A stretch of 47,200 nucleotides of DNA from Streptomyces sp. E2N166 (GCF_003671715.1 NZ_RAIF01000012.1:407152-454351), one strand, 5' to 3'. Numbered from the stretch's first letter, positions 8,645 to 16,898 are shown. The notes: generated by a model from the sequence alone, not told the origin. Numbers and translations are program-made.

Positions 8645-8678
8645 CGCCCCGCCGCTGACGCAGGTCACCGGCGGGGCG
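8645..8678 (-). terminator. Stem-loop between the two NlpC/P60 genes
   Basis: A perfect 10-bp inverted repeat (8645-8654 with 8669-8678) separated by 14 nt lies downstream of the minus-strand paralogue 2. Together with the compact hairpin at 8696-8723 it probably ends that transcript. Confidence 0.5.
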
Positions 8679-8695
8679 GAGGTCAGAAGGCCGTA

Positions 8696-8723
8696 CCGTG
8701 ATTCGCCCGAACGGGCGGCACGG
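8696..8723 (-). terminator. Compact hairpin after NlpC/P60 paralogue 2
   Basis: CGCCCG-AA-CGGGCG (8704-8717) forms a tight palindrome, extended by CCGTG (8696-8700) pairing with CACGG (8719-8723). It lies 36 nt past the stop codon of the upstream minus-strand gene. Confidence 0.5.
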
Positions 8724-8758
8724 CGAGGGCGACTGAGGGGTTTACGGGAGGCGGCGGT

Positions 8759-9802
8759 TCAGACCCGCACGCCGAACATGAACGGGCCGCCGATGGTGTT
8801 CATCGACTCGTAGCGGACGACCGTGCCGGTGCGCGGCGCGTGCAGGACCTGGCCGTTGCCGGCGTAGAGGCCGACGTGGTGCAGGTCGTTGAAGAAGAAG
8901 ACCAGGTCGCCGACCTGGAGGTCGCTCATCGAGGAGATGCGGGTACCCGCGCCGGTCTGCGCCTCGGAGGTGCGCGGGATGCCGACGCCGGCCTGGGCGT
9001 AGGCCCAGGAGGTCAGGCCCGAGCAGTCGAAGGAGGAGGGACCGGTGGCGCCGTAGACGTAGGGCGTGCCGATCTTGCTCTGGGCGGCGGCGAAGGCGGC
9101 GGCGGCCCGGCCGGAGGCGGGCTTCCCGCTACCGCCGGTCAGGACCTCGCGCTCGCTGCTGCGGGTGGCGCGCTGCTCCTCGGCGGCGAGGGCGGCCTTC
9201 TCCTTCGCGGTGAGCGTGTTGAGCAGCTTCTGCGCGGAGGAGAGCTTGCCCTGGACTTCCTTCTTCTTCTTGCCCAGTTCGGTGCGGGTGGAGGCGAGGT
9301 CCTTGAGCTTCTCGGTGGCCTCGGAGCGCTGCTGGGCGAGGTCGCGCTGCTTGTCCTGGATCTTCTTCAGCGCCTCGACCTGCTGACCGCTCAGCTGGTC
9401 GAGGGTGGACGCCTTGTCCAGGTAGTCGTCCGGGTCGGCGGACAGGAACAGCTGGAGAGAGGGGTCTATCCCGCCGGAGCGGTACTGGGCGCTGGCCATC
9501 GAACCGAGGCCGTCGCGCAGCTCGTTGAGCTCCTCCTGGCCGCGGGCGACGTTGTCCTGGATGGTGGAGATCTCCTTCTGGAGCTTCTCCTGCTTCTCCT
9601 TGGCGCCGTTGTACTTCTCGGTGGCCTGCTCGGCCTCCGTGTAGAGCTTGTCGACCTTGGCCTTGACCTCGTCCTTGCTCGGCTTCTCACTCGGGGCGGC
9701 GTTGGCGGCCTGCGAGCTGAGAGCGACAGCGGCTGCGGCAGCGGTGGTGAGCACGGTCACGCGCGTGCGGCTCGGCTGCTTGGGACGACGGTGGGACGCC
9801 AC
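8759..9802 (-). CDS. Secreted NlpC/P60 peptidoglycan endopeptidase (paralogue 2)
   Basis: A 347-residue secreted protein with the same plan as its downstream neighbour: signal peptide (cleavage likely after AANA), coiled coil rich in Lys, Glu and Gln (about residues 45-210), and NlpC/P60 domain with Cys260 in SFDCSGLT, His309 in DLHHVGLY and His321. The two proteins share the blocks YTEAEQAT, AQYRSGGIDPSL, LSADPDDYLDKAS and PRTS-AQ-GAG. The start is GTG at 9802, with AAGGAG nine bases upstream. It probably cleaves stem-peptide bonds during growth or division. The upstream region carries an ECF-like promoter candidate, described separately. Confidence 0.93.
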   Translation of the reverse strand: MASHRRPKQPSRTRVTVLTTAAAAAVALSSQAANAAPSEKPSKDEVKAKVDKLYTEAEQATEKYNGAKEKQEKLQKEISTIQDNVARGQEELNELRDGLGSMASAQYRSGGIDPSLQLFLSADPDDYLDKASTLDQLSGQQVEALKKIQDKQRDLAQQRSEATEKLKDLASTRTELGKKKKEVQGKLSSAQKLLNTLTAKEKAALAAEEQRATRSSEREVLTGGSGKPASGRAAAAFAAAQSKIGTPYVYGATGPSSFDCSGLTSWAYAQAGVGIPRTSEAQTGAGTRISSMSDLQVGDLVFFFNDLHHVGLYAGNGQVLHAPRTGTVVRYESMNTIGGPFMFGVRV

Positions 9803-9954
9803 GGAGACGAGCTCCTTCTTGAGAGGGATCACCCGTGCGAGGGTTCGAGGGCTGACCCTAGTGACCCACTCGTGATCAGTTCAAATCCTCCGCCGAAAAA
9901 TCCCGGTTACGCACCGCATTCTTTGCCACAACTCACCTGCAGTGACCCTCACTT

Positions 9955-9983
9955 GACGCTACGTTGCGTGACGGTTCCGTCAA
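9955..9983 (-). promoter_or_regulatory. Candidate promoter(s) of NlpC/P60 paralogue 2
   Basis: On the minus strand, GGAAC (9974-9978) is followed 16 bp later by GTC (9955-9957), resembling the GGAAC/GTC pattern of Streptomyces envelope-stress ECF sigma factors. TTGACG (9978-9983) followed by TAGCGT overlaps it and looks like a housekeeping promoter. Which is used cannot be decided from sequence. The remainder of 9803-10045 shows no other gene. Confidence 0.35.
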
Positions 9984-10045
9984 TTCGGGCATAGAACACC
10001 TACGTTACGGTTGCCACGAAAGTGAAGGAGGAGACCGGCGAGCGG

Positions 10046-11389
10046 CTAGGAAAGCCGCTTGAGGAGCACCGCGGACGCCACCGGTCGTGCGCCGGCGCGC
10101 GCCACGCCGTCGGCGACCTCGCGGTCGGTGGAGACGACGATGACCGGCCGGCCCGGCGGCTCGGCCCGCACCAGCTGGCGGATCAGCTCGTCGGCCGTGA
10201 CCCCGGGCTTGGAGAACAGCACCCGCACCCCGCGCGGCGGCGCGAGCAGCACCGGCGCCACCAGTTCGGCCCCGTCGAAGACGCAGGTCATCTCGGCGCC
10301 GGTCTGCGCGGCGAGCTGGGAGAGCTGGCCCAGCAGCCGCAGCCGCTGCTTCTCCAGCGGCATCTGCGGATAGCCGGTCTTGGTGACGTTGTAGCCGTCG
10401 ACGACCAGGTGCGCCTGGGGCAGCGCGAGCAACTGGTCGAGGATGGCGGGGTCGTTCTCGGACAGGGCGCGGGCGGCGATGTCCTTGGGCGTCATCCGGC
10501 CCGGTTCCACCGCGTCCACCGTCTCGGCGGGCCGCACCGACACCGGAGGCAGCGCGAGTTCCCGGCGCAGCCCCTGCGTGGCGTCCAGCAGCGTGTCCAG
10601 CAGCAGCCGCACCCGCATGTCCTCGACGCTGCGCCCCTCACGGGCCGCCTTGCGGGTGGCCTCCAGGGCGGCCTCGGCCTCCCCGAGCCGGGTCTTGAGC
10701 CGCCGGCTCTCGCTATCGGCGGCGGAGACCTGCGCGTGCCCCTCGGCGCGGACCGCGTCCATCTCGGCCCGGACCTTGCGCAGCGCCGCCTCGCCGCGTT
10801 TGACGTCGCTGAGGGCCGAGCGCAGCTTGCGGTGCAGCGACTCGGACTCCTTCTTCGCCGCGTCCAGCTCGGCGCGCAGCCGCTCGGTCTCGGTCCTGGT
10901 GTGCTCCCGGGCCCGGGCCAGCTCCTCCTGCAACCGCTCCAGCTCCGCGCGGCTCTCCTCGTCGGCGCGCTCGGCGTCCGCGCGCTGCGCCTCCTCGCCG
11001 GCGGCGGTCACCAGCTTCACCCAGCCGTGCGGGCGCAGCACGTAGGCCGCGGCCGCCACGTCGAGCGGGTCCGCGGCGGGCGGCGGGGAGGCGGCGTCCA
11101 GGGCCCCGGCCAGTTCCGGCTGGGCCTCTCTGAGCTTCTCACCGATGCGCTGGCGGAACAGGGGGTCGGTCTCCACGGCGGCGGCCATGGCGTTGCCGGC
11201 GAACTTCGCCCTGCGGTTCGGGGCGAACCGGGCGTACTGTCTCAGCTGTGCCGGCAGTTCGCCGAGGGTGAGTCCGCCGAAGCCGTCGGACACGATCTGC
11301 ACGACCCTGCGGCGCACGCCGTCGGGCAGCGGCCGGTCGAGCACCTCGGCGGTGCCGTCGCCCGGCTCCCCGCCATGTGTCTCCACCAT
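10046..11389 (-). CDS. NYN-domain (PIN-like) protein with long coiled coil
   Basis: A 447-residue cytoplasmic protein. Residues 1-110 form a helical N-terminal region, about 115-270 a continuous charged coiled coil, and about 315-447 a C-terminal NYN domain of the YacP type beginning at HLVVDGYNVTKTGYP. Conserved acidic residues lie in VVDGYN, CVFDGAE and VSTDREV, consistent with the metal site of PIN/NYN ribonucleases. The family is thought to act on RNA; the target is not known. The arrangement (coiled coil then NYN) is common in actinobacteria. ATG at 11389, preceded by a weak GGGGTG. A zinc-ribbon gene lies just upstream on the same strand. Confidence 0.85.
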   Translation of the reverse strand: MVETHGGEPGDGTAEVLDRPLPDGVRRRVVQIVSDGFGGLTLGELPAQLRQYARFAPNRRAKFAGNAMAAAVETDPLFRQRIGEKLREAQPELAGALDAASPPPAADPLDVAAAAYVLRPHGWVKLVTAAGEEAQRADAERADEESRAELERLQEELARAREHTRTETERLRAELDAAKKESESLHRKLRSALSDVKRGEAALRKVRAEMDAVRAEGHAQVSAADSESRRLKTRLGEAEAALEATRKAAREGRSVEDMRVRLLLDTLLDATQGLRRELALPPVSVRPAETVDAVEPGRMTPKDIAARALSENDPAILDQLLALPQAHLVVDGYNVTKTGYPQMPLEKQRLRLLGQLSQLAAQTGAEMTCVFDGAELVAPVLLAPPRGVRVLFSKPGVTADELIRQLVRAEPPGRPVIVVSTDREVADGVARAGARPVASAVLLKRLS

Positions 11390-11452
11390 CCGTCACCCCA
11401 ATGCCTCTGCGTGATCCCCTGCCGGGGTCACCTCATGCGGGGGCCGCTCCGG

Positions 11453-11692
11453 TCAGGAGGCGGCACCCGGCCTGTCCACGAGTTCCACCTGGTCCACGGC
11501 GTTGCACCAGCGACACCGCACCGACTCGATGGTCTCACTCAGCACCTCGCGCTCCTCGACCTTCGGCTCACCGGCCAGATCGAGGTGCACGTACTCGACG
11601 ACCTTCGAGGCCCGGGTCACGTCGAAGCGGGTGAGGTTGCCGCAGAGGGTGCAGCGCCACCGCGTCGTGTCGGTCGGCAGGGGAACCGTCAT
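11453..11692 (-). CDS. Small zinc-ribbon protein
   Basis: A 79-residue protein with two CxxC knuckles: Cys14/Cys17 in WRCTLCGN and Cys60/Cys63 in RCRWC. This predicts a single zinc-ribbon fold that could bind nucleic acid or a protein partner. The reading frame stays open to 12025, but the ATG at 11692 begins just before the conserved knuckle and gives the family's usual short length. It lies upstream of, and in the same direction as, the NYN-domain gene (63-bp gap), so the two may be co-transcribed and work together in RNA metabolism; that is inference. Confidence 0.8.
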   Translation of the reverse strand: MTVPLPTDTTRWRCTLCGNLTRFDVTRASKVVEYVHLDLAGEPKVEEREVLSETIESVRCRWCNAVDQVELVDRPGAAS

Positions 11693-11849
11693 CGTGGCTG
11701 TTCGCTCTCTTCCAGTGTCGGTGCCGCGCCGGGCGCCCCCGGTGCGTGTGGCTCGTAACCCTACGGCCTGGCGGGTACCCGACGCCCGCGTGTCCACGGC
11801 GGCGAGGCGGTCCGGGCGGTTGCGTCCCGTTACGTCATGCTCTGTGTCC

Positions 11850-12623
11850 ATGATCCGCAACTGGAGCACGGCGGCCCTCACCAGGACGGTGAAGACGATC
11901 AGGACACCGGGCACGCCCCGCACGAGCCGGGGCCGGTCGGCACCGGTGACGTACGGACTGATCACCCTGTGCTGTCTGCTGTTCCTGGTCAGCCCGGCGG
12001 CGGGCCTGAATCCGGTGTACGGCACCGGCGACGAACTGCTCGCCGCGCAGCGCGCCTACTTCCGGCGCTGGGGCGTGATCCCCGCAGAACTGTTCGAGGA
12101 CTCCCCCGGATCGGCCCTCACCCCCGCCACGGCGCTGTTCGTCCACGGCAGCTGGGTGCACCTGCTGGGCAACATGCTCTTCCTCTACGTCTTCGGCGCG
12201 ATGACCGAGGAACGGATGGGCAGACTCCAGTTCGCCCTGTTCTACCTCGGCTGCGGCTACCTGGCGCTGCTCGGTTACGCGGGGGCCAACGCCCACTCCC
12301 AGCAGTCCCTGGTCGGCGCCTCGGGGGCCATCTCCGCGATCCTCGGCGCCTTCCTCTTCCTCTTCCCGCGCGCCCGCGTGACCAGCCTCCTGCCCTTCCT
12401 CTTCTTCCTGCCGCTGCGCTTCCCGGCCTGGGTCGTCCTGCCCTTCTGGGCCGGCCTCCAGTGGACGGCGGCGGGGCGGGCCGGCGACGGACCGGGGGTG
12501 GCGTACCTCGCGCACCTGGTCGGCTTCGGGCTGGGCTTCGCCTTCGCCTGGGTGCGGTTCGGGCGTACGACTAGAGTGAAGAGCGTTCCAGTGGCGGCTT
12601 CCGAGGGAGACAAACAGCCGTGA
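11850..12623 (+). CDS. Rhomboid-family intramembrane serine protease
   Basis: A polytopic protein of about 257 residues. The rhomboid features are present: HGSWVHLLGNMLFLYVFG with the His/Asn of the oxyanion region in TM2, the catalytic serine in GASGA (Ser158) and the catalytic histidine in YLAHLVGFGLGF (His222). Rhomboids cleave transmembrane helices of membrane proteins; the substrate is unknown. The ATG at 11850 has no obvious ribosome binding site, and the upstream frame is open but Arg-rich and unlikely. The stop codon overlaps the next gene's GTG by 4 nt, which implies translational coupling. Confidence 0.85.
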   Translation: MIRNWSTAALTRTVKTIRTPGTPRTSRGRSAPVTYGLITLCCLLFLVSPAAGLNPVYGTGDELLAAQRAYFRRWGVIPAELFEDSPGSALTPATALFVHGSWVHLLGNMLFLYVFGAMTEERMGRLQFALFYLGCGYLALLGYAGANAHSQQSLVGASGAISAILGAFLFLFPRARVTSLLPFLFFLPLRFPAWVVLPFWAGLQWTAAGRAGDGPGVAYLAHLVGFGLGFAFAWVRFGRTTRVKSVPVAASEGDKQP

Positions 12624-12901
12624 TCAGCGCGATCGTCCTCATCAAGACCAGCGTGGACCGGATCCCCGAGATCGCGGAGCAGATCGCCGCGCTGGAGAAC
12701 GTCAGCGAGGTCTTCTCCGTCACCGGCACCTACGACCTGATCGCCATGGTGCGGGTGAACGAGCACGAGGACCTGGCGGAGGTCATCCCCGGCCGGATCA
12801 GCAAGATCCCGGGCGTGGAGGGCACGGACACGCACGTGGCGTTCCGGACGTACTCCCAGCACGACCTGGAGGCGGCGTTCGCCATCGGGCTCGACAACTA
12901 G
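12620..12901 (+). CDS. Lrp/AsnC ligand-binding (RAM) domain protein
   Basis: A 93-residue stand-alone RAM domain (beta-alpha-beta-beta-alpha-beta) without the helix-turn-helix of full Lrp/AsnC regulators. The pattern VLIKTSVDRIPEIAEQIAALENV, then VTGTYDLIAMVRV and VEGTDTHVAFRTYS, is typical of small amino-acid-binding RAM proteins. Such proteins may modulate full-length Lrp regulators. Start GTG at 12620 with GGGAG upstream; it overlaps the rhomboid stop by 4 nt (GTGA). Confidence 0.9.
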   Translation: MISAIVLIKTSVDRIPEIAEQIAALENVSEVFSVTGTYDLIAMVRVNEHEDLAEVIPGRISKIPGVEGTDTHVAFRTYSQHDLEAAFAIGLDN

Positions 12902-12920
12902 CGTCCGGCGAGGACGCTGA

Positions 12921-12951
12921 TGAAGAGTTCTTCATCCCGGACTCATCCGGG
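12921..12951. promoter_or_regulatory. Operator-like element upstream of the two-component operon
   Basis: TGAAG, N4, CTTCAT, N2, CGGACTCAT lies 31-61 bp before the ATG of the secreted acidic protein. It holds an inverted repeat (TGAAG-N4-CTTCA) and a direct TTCAT/CTCAT pair 11 bp apart, which suits OmpR-type regulators. The same arrangement with identical internal spacing occurs at 15423-15454, upstream of the permease gene. Confidence 0.6.
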
Positions 12952-12981
12952 ACGCGGGGTAGCGGGCGCAGGATCAGGGGC

Positions 12982-13293
12982 ATGGTCTTCTCACGCCGGA
13001 TGGCGGCCCTGGCGGCCGTCGTCCTGATCCCGCTCGGCATCGCGGCGACCAGCTTCGCCCTCACCGACAGTCCGCAGGAACCCAAGGTCCCGGCCAAGGT
13101 GGAGCTGGAGAGCGGCTCCCCCACCCCGGCCCCCACCTCTTCCTCCTCCTCGCCCGAGCCGACGCCCAGCGACCAGGTGGTGACCCGGCCACCGGTGACC
13201 GACAGCGCTCCGGATGACGACGATGACGACGACCGAGGCAACGACGCCGGAGACGACCGGGGCGCCGACGACGGAGCCGGCGACGACGGCTGA
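12982..13293 (+). CDS. Small secreted protein with Ser/Pro linker and Asp-rich tail
   Basis: A 103-residue predicted exported protein: a positively charged N-terminus with a hydrophobic signal segment (about residues 7-26), a Pro/Ser/Thr-rich stretch, and a C-terminal tail dominated by Asp and Gly. The tail could bind calcium or other cations. It is the first gene of a unit with a sensor kinase and response regulator, so it may be a periplasmic partner of the kinase or a target of the system. Its last 80 nt overlap the kinase start in another frame. There is no recognised family. Start ATG with AGGGG just upstream. Confidence 0.7.
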   Translation: MVFSRRMAALAAVVLIPLGIAATSFALTDSPQEPKVPAKVELESGSPTPAPTSSSSSPEPTPSDQVVTRPPVTDSAPDDDDDDDRGNDAGDDRGADDGAGDDG

Positions 13294-14716
13294 CCGAGAG
13301 CGCCGCCGGATCTCGGCCCGGGTCCGCATCCTGCTCTGGCTGCTGCTCGTGATGGCGGTCGCCCTCGCCTCGGTGGCCGCGACCACCCGCTCGATCCTGC
13401 TGCGCGACACCGACCAGCGGATCAACGGGCTGCTCGCCCAGGAGGCCGGCGAGTTCGCCAACTTCGAGGAGCAGGGCTTCGATCCGGAGACCGGCCGCCC
13501 GTTCACCGACCCGGAGCGGCTGCTCAAGGTCTTCCTGGAGAGGCAGTACGCCGACCTGGACGAGGAACTGGTCGGCCTGGTGGGCGAGGTGGGCAGCAGG
13601 CCCACGCAGATCATCCAGCAGCGCGAGATCCCGGTCGGGCTGCCCCTGCACAAGGACGCCGACGCCAGGCGCCGCGTCTACGCCTCCCCGGACTCCACCG
13701 GCACCCTGGAGCGGCCGGAGGGGGACATCCGCTGGGCCAAGGTCACCGTCGCCCGGTACGGCGGCGAACCGGCGGCCGCCTTCGTGGTCGCCTTCCATCC
13801 CGGGCGGGAACAGGCCCGCGCGGACGAGGTGTTCCGCGTCCTGCTCGCCATCTCCGGCGTCGCCCTGCTGATGACGACCGGCATCGCCTGGGTGGTCGCG
13901 GGCCGGATCCTCAAACCGGTACGGCTGGTGCGCACCACGGCCGCGCAACTCACCGAGCAGGACCTGACCCGGCGCATCCCGGTGCACGGCCACGACGACG
14001 TGGCCGCGCTCGCCGAGACCTTCAACGCCATGCTGGACCGGCTGGAACGCGCCTTCGCCACCCAGCGCCGGTTCGTCGACGACGCCAGCCACGAGCTGCG
14101 CACCCCGATCACCATCGTGCGCGGCCACCTGGAGCTGATGGGCGACGACCCGGCCGAACGCGAGGAGACCGTCCGCCTGGTCACCGAGGAACTGGACCGG
14201 ATGAGCCGCATCGTCGAGGACCTGCTGCTCCTCGCCAAGGCCGAACGCCCCGACTTCGTCACCCCCGAGCCGGTCCAGCTCGCCGAACTCACCGCCGACG
14301 TCTACGTCAAGGCCCGCACCCTCGGCGACCGGGAGTGGGTACTGGACGGGGTCGCCGACCGCGAGGCCCGGCTGGACCCCCAGCGCATCACCCAGGCCAT
14401 GGTGCAGCTCGCGCAGAACGCCGTGCAGCACACCACCACCGGCCAGTCCATCCGCATCGGCTCCCGCGCCGACGGCACCCGCATCGAGCTGTACGTCGCC
14501 GACTCCGGACCCGGGGTCCAGCCACAGGACGCCGAAGTCGTCTTCGAGCGGTTCCGGCGCGGCACGGCCCGGCGCGGGGTGCGCGGAACGGGCGCCGGGC
14601 TCGGGCTGTCGATCGTCAAGGCGATCGCCGAGGGCCACGGCGGCCGGGTCGGCCTGCACGCCACCGAGGGCGGCGGCGCCACCTTCGTACTCACTCTGGA
14701 AGAGGCACGCCCATGA
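13214..14716 (+). CDS. OmpR-class sensor histidine kinase
   Basis: A 500-residue membrane kinase. The two membrane helices are at about residues 38-58 and 208-230, enclosing an extracytoplasmic sensor of about 150 residues. Then come HAMP (about 231-285), the H-box with phosphoacceptor His293 in DDASHELRTPIT, an N-box (QLAQNAVQHT), and G-boxes (DSGPGV and GTGAGLGLSIVKAI). It phosphorylates the adjacent response regulator. The ATG at 13214 (or 13223) overlaps the preceding gene by up to 80 nt; no later start before the first membrane helix looks better. The overlap makes the first ~25 residues Thr-rich. The stop overlaps the regulator's ATG by 4 nt. Confidence 0.93.
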   Translation: MTTMTTTEATTPETTGAPTTEPATTADRERRRISARVRILLWLLLVMAVALASVAATTRSILLRDTDQRINGLLAQEAGEFANFEEQGFDPETGRPFTDPERLLKVFLERQYADLDEELVGLVGEVGSRPTQIIQQREIPVGLPLHKDADARRRVYASPDSTGTLERPEGDIRWAKVTVARYGGEPAAAFVVAFHPGREQARADEVFRVLLAISGVALLMTTGIAWVVAGRILKPVRLVRTTAAQLTEQDLTRRIPVHGHDDVAALAETFNAMLDRLERAFATQRRFVDDASHELRTPITIVRGHLELMGDDPAEREETVRLVTEELDRMSRIVEDLLLLAKAERPDFVTPEPVQLAELTADVYVKARTLGDREWVLDGVADREARLDPQRITQAMVQLAQNAVQHTTTGQSIRIGSRADGTRIELYVADSGPGVQPQDAEVVFERFRRGTARRGVRGTGAGLGLSIVKAIAEGHGGRVGLHATEGGGATFVLTLEEARP

Positions 14717-15375
14717 ACCGCATCCTCATCGTCGAGGACGAGGAGCGCATCGCCTCCTTCGTCGAGAAGGGCCTGCGCGCCAACGGCTTCACCACCACGG
14801 CCGTCGCCGACGGCGACGCCGCCTACGAGTACGCCCTCACCGGCGGCTTCGACCTGGTCGTCCTGGACATCGGACTGCCCGGCCGGGACGGTTTCACGGT
14901 CCTGCGGGAGCTGCGCGAGTCCCGGGTGACGACCCCGGTGATCGTGCTGACCGCGCGGGACTCCGTGCGGGACACGGTGGCCGGCCTGGAGGGCGGCGCC
15001 GACGACTGGATGACCAAGCCGTTCCGCTTCGAGGAACTGCTCGCCCGGGTACGGCTGCGGCTGCGTACGGCGGCCAGGGCACCGGAGGTGACGGTGCTCA
15101 GGTCCGGCGACCTCTCCCTGGACCTGCGCACCCGCCGCGCCCGTGCCGCGGAGCGGACGGTCGACCTGACGGCCCGTGAGTTCGTGCTGCTCGAACTGTT
15201 CCTGCGCCACCCGGGGCAGGTCCTGTCGCGGGAGCAGATCCTCTCCCACGTGTGGGGCTACGACTTCGACCCCGGCTCCAACATCGTGGACGTCTACGTG
15301 CGGGCGCTGCGCAAGAAGCTGGGGGCGCAACGGGTGGAGACGGTACGGGGCATGGGGTACCGGCTGCCGGGCTGA
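14713..15375 (+). CDS. OmpR/PhoB-family response regulator
   Basis: A 220-residue two-domain regulator. The receiver domain has the acidic pocket VEDEE, phosphoacceptor Asp52 in LVVLDIGLPG, the switch residue in VLTARD and Lys102 in TKPF. The C-terminal winged helix shows LTAREFVLLELFLRHPGQVLSREQ and VDVYVRALRKKL. It is translationally coupled to the kinase through an ATGA overlap. Matching operator-like elements upstream of the unit's first gene and of the following permease suggest autoregulation plus control of the next operon. That inference rests on the repeated motif, not on known binding data. Confidence 0.95.
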   Translation: MNRILIVEDEERIASFVEKGLRANGFTTTAVADGDAAYEYALTGGFDLVVLDIGLPGRDGFTVLRELRESRVTTPVIVLTARDSVRDTVAGLEGGADDWMTKPFRFEELLARVRLRLRTAARAPEVTVLRSGDLSLDLRTRRARAAERTVDLTAREFVLLELFLRHPGQVLSREQILSHVWGYDFDPGSNIVDVYVRALRKKLGAQRVETVRGMGYRLPG

Positions 15376-15422
15376 CGCACCCGGCCCGCACCCGGCCACC
15401 GACGGGCAGACCGGCTTTTGTG

Positions 15423-15454
15423 TGAAGTTTCCTTCATGTCGGACTCATTGAGGG
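15423..15454. promoter_or_regulatory. Operator-like element upstream of the permease
   Basis: A second copy of the element seen at 12921-12951: TGAAG, N4, CTTCAT, N2, CGGACTCAT, with the same spacing between all parts and a GGG block shortly after. It lies 29-60 bp before the GTG start of the SLC13-like permease, where a regulator could act on its promoter. Confidence 0.6.
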
Positions 15455-15482
15455 CTCACCGCCCGGGACAACCCTCGATGAC

Positions 15483-16898
15483 GTGACGTTGAACCTCCGC
15501 CTGGCGGCGGCCCTCTGCGTGGCGCTGTCCCTGTGCGCGCTGCTCGCGGTACCCGCGAACTTCCCCGCCCTCGGCGGTGACGCGCGCCTCACCCTCGCCG
15601 TGTTCGCGCTGGCCACGTGTGCCTGGATCGGTACGCCGATCGACGACACGTACGTCGCGCTGGGCGCCGGACTCGCGCTGACCGCGACCGGCGTGATCAG
15701 CAGCGACACCCTCTTCGGCACCCTCGGCGACGACACGGTGTGGCTGCTGATCTGCGCCTTCGTGCTGGCGGCGGCGGTGGCCCGGACCGGGCTCGCTGGG
15801 CGGGCGGCGGCGTTCCTGGTCGGCGGGGCGCGCGGCGTGCGGCAGTTGGTGCATCTGACGACGGCCGCGCTGGTCGTGACCGCGTTCGCGGTGCCGGCCA
15901 CGTCGGGCCGGGCGGCGCTGGCGCTGCCGGTGTTCCTGGCCCTCGCCAAGGCCCTGGCCGACCGGAAGCGACTGGTCGTGATGCTCGCGCTGCTGTTCCC
16001 GACCGTGATCCTGCTGTCGGCGGTGGCGACCCTGATCGGCGCGGGCGCGCATCTGATCACGGTGTCGGTGCTGTGGGAGGCGACCGGCGACCGGATCGGC
16101 TTCACCCAGTGGCTGCTGCTCGGCCTGCCGCTGGCGGTGACCTCCTCCCATCTGGCCGCCGAGACGGTCCTGTTGACGACGACCCGGCGCGCGGACCGCG
16201 AGGGCCCGGTCCGTATCACCGCCGAGGAGGTACAGCGGCACACCGAGAGTCCGGTCACCGGCCCCTGGACGCAGGCGGAGAAGCGCTGCGCCGCGCTGCT
16301 GGCCACGGTGGTGACCCTGTGGTGCAGCGAGCCCCTGCACCATGTGTCGCCCGCGGTCGTGGCGCTGATCGGGGCGGTCGTCGCCTCCTCCCCCGCGCTC
16401 GGCACCGTACGGCTCAAGGACGCGCTGAAGACCGTGCCCTGGTCGCTGCTGCTGTTCATGGCGGCGACCATGGCGATGGGCGTCGCGCTCGCCGACTCCG
16501 GCGCGGCGAAATGGCTGGTGTCGGGGCTGCCCGCGCACGTCACGCCGGCCGTCTTCCTCGGGGTCGTGGTGGCGGTGAGCACGGCGGCCCACCTGGTCCT
16601 CCAGTCCCGCTCGGCCCGCTCCTCCGTCCTGGTCCCGCTGGTGATCGCAGCGGCCGTGGGCGCCGGGGTCAACCCGGTCGCCGCCGCGCTCGCCTCCACC
16701 GCCGCCGCCGGTTTCTGCCACACCCTCCCGGCCTCCGCCAAGCCGGTCACGCTCTTCTCCGACATCCCCGGCACTCCCACCTACACCCCGCGCGACCTGC
16801 TGCGGCTGTCCGCCGTCCTGGCACCGCTGACCGCCGCCCTCGTGCTGTTCTTCGCCGCCGCCGTCTGGCCGCTGCTCGGCGTACCCGTGACCCGTTGA
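15483..16898 (+). CDS. SLC13/DASS-like anion permease
   Basis: A 471-residue polytopic protein with about 11-12 hydrophobic helices and short loops. It resembles the divalent anion:sodium symporter/CitT group, with paired hairpin-like Ser/Thr-rich segments (VPATSGRAALALPV and the region around STAAAGFCHTLPASAKPV). The family imports di- or tricarboxylates or related organic anions. The start is GTG at 15483; no good ribosome binding site is visible. A glycerate kinase starts 11 bp after it, so the operon may import and phosphorylate glycerate or a related acid, which is an inference from context. Confidence 0.8.
   Translation: MTLNLRLAAALCVALSLCALLAVPANFPALGGDARLTLAVFALATCAWIGTPIDDTYVALGAGLALTATGVISSDTLFGTLGDDTVWLLICAFVLAAAVARTGLAGRAAAFLVGGARGVRQLVHLTTAALVVTAFAVPATSGRAALALPVFLALAKALADRKRLVVMLALLFPTVILLSAVATLIGAGAHLITVSVLWEATGDRIGFTQWLLLGLPLAVTSSHLAAETVLLTTTRRADREGPVRITAEEVQRHTESPVTGPWTQAEKRCAALLATVVTLWCSEPLHHVSPAVVALIGAVVASSPALGTVRLKDALKTVPWSLLLFMAATMAMGVALADSGAAKWLVSGLPAHVTPAVFLGVVVAVSTAAHLVLQSRSARSSVLVPLVIAAAVGAGVNPVAAALASTAAAGFCHTLPASAKPVTLFSDIPGTPTYTPRDLLRLSAVLAPLTAALVLFFAAAVWPLLGVPVTR

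Noticed and set aside
9803-10045. Possible ydaO-type (c-di-AMP) riboswitch before NlpC/P60 paralogue 2
   Set aside because: Wall-hydrolase genes in Streptomyces often carry this riboswitch, so I looked for it. The conserved blocks are not present in this gap.
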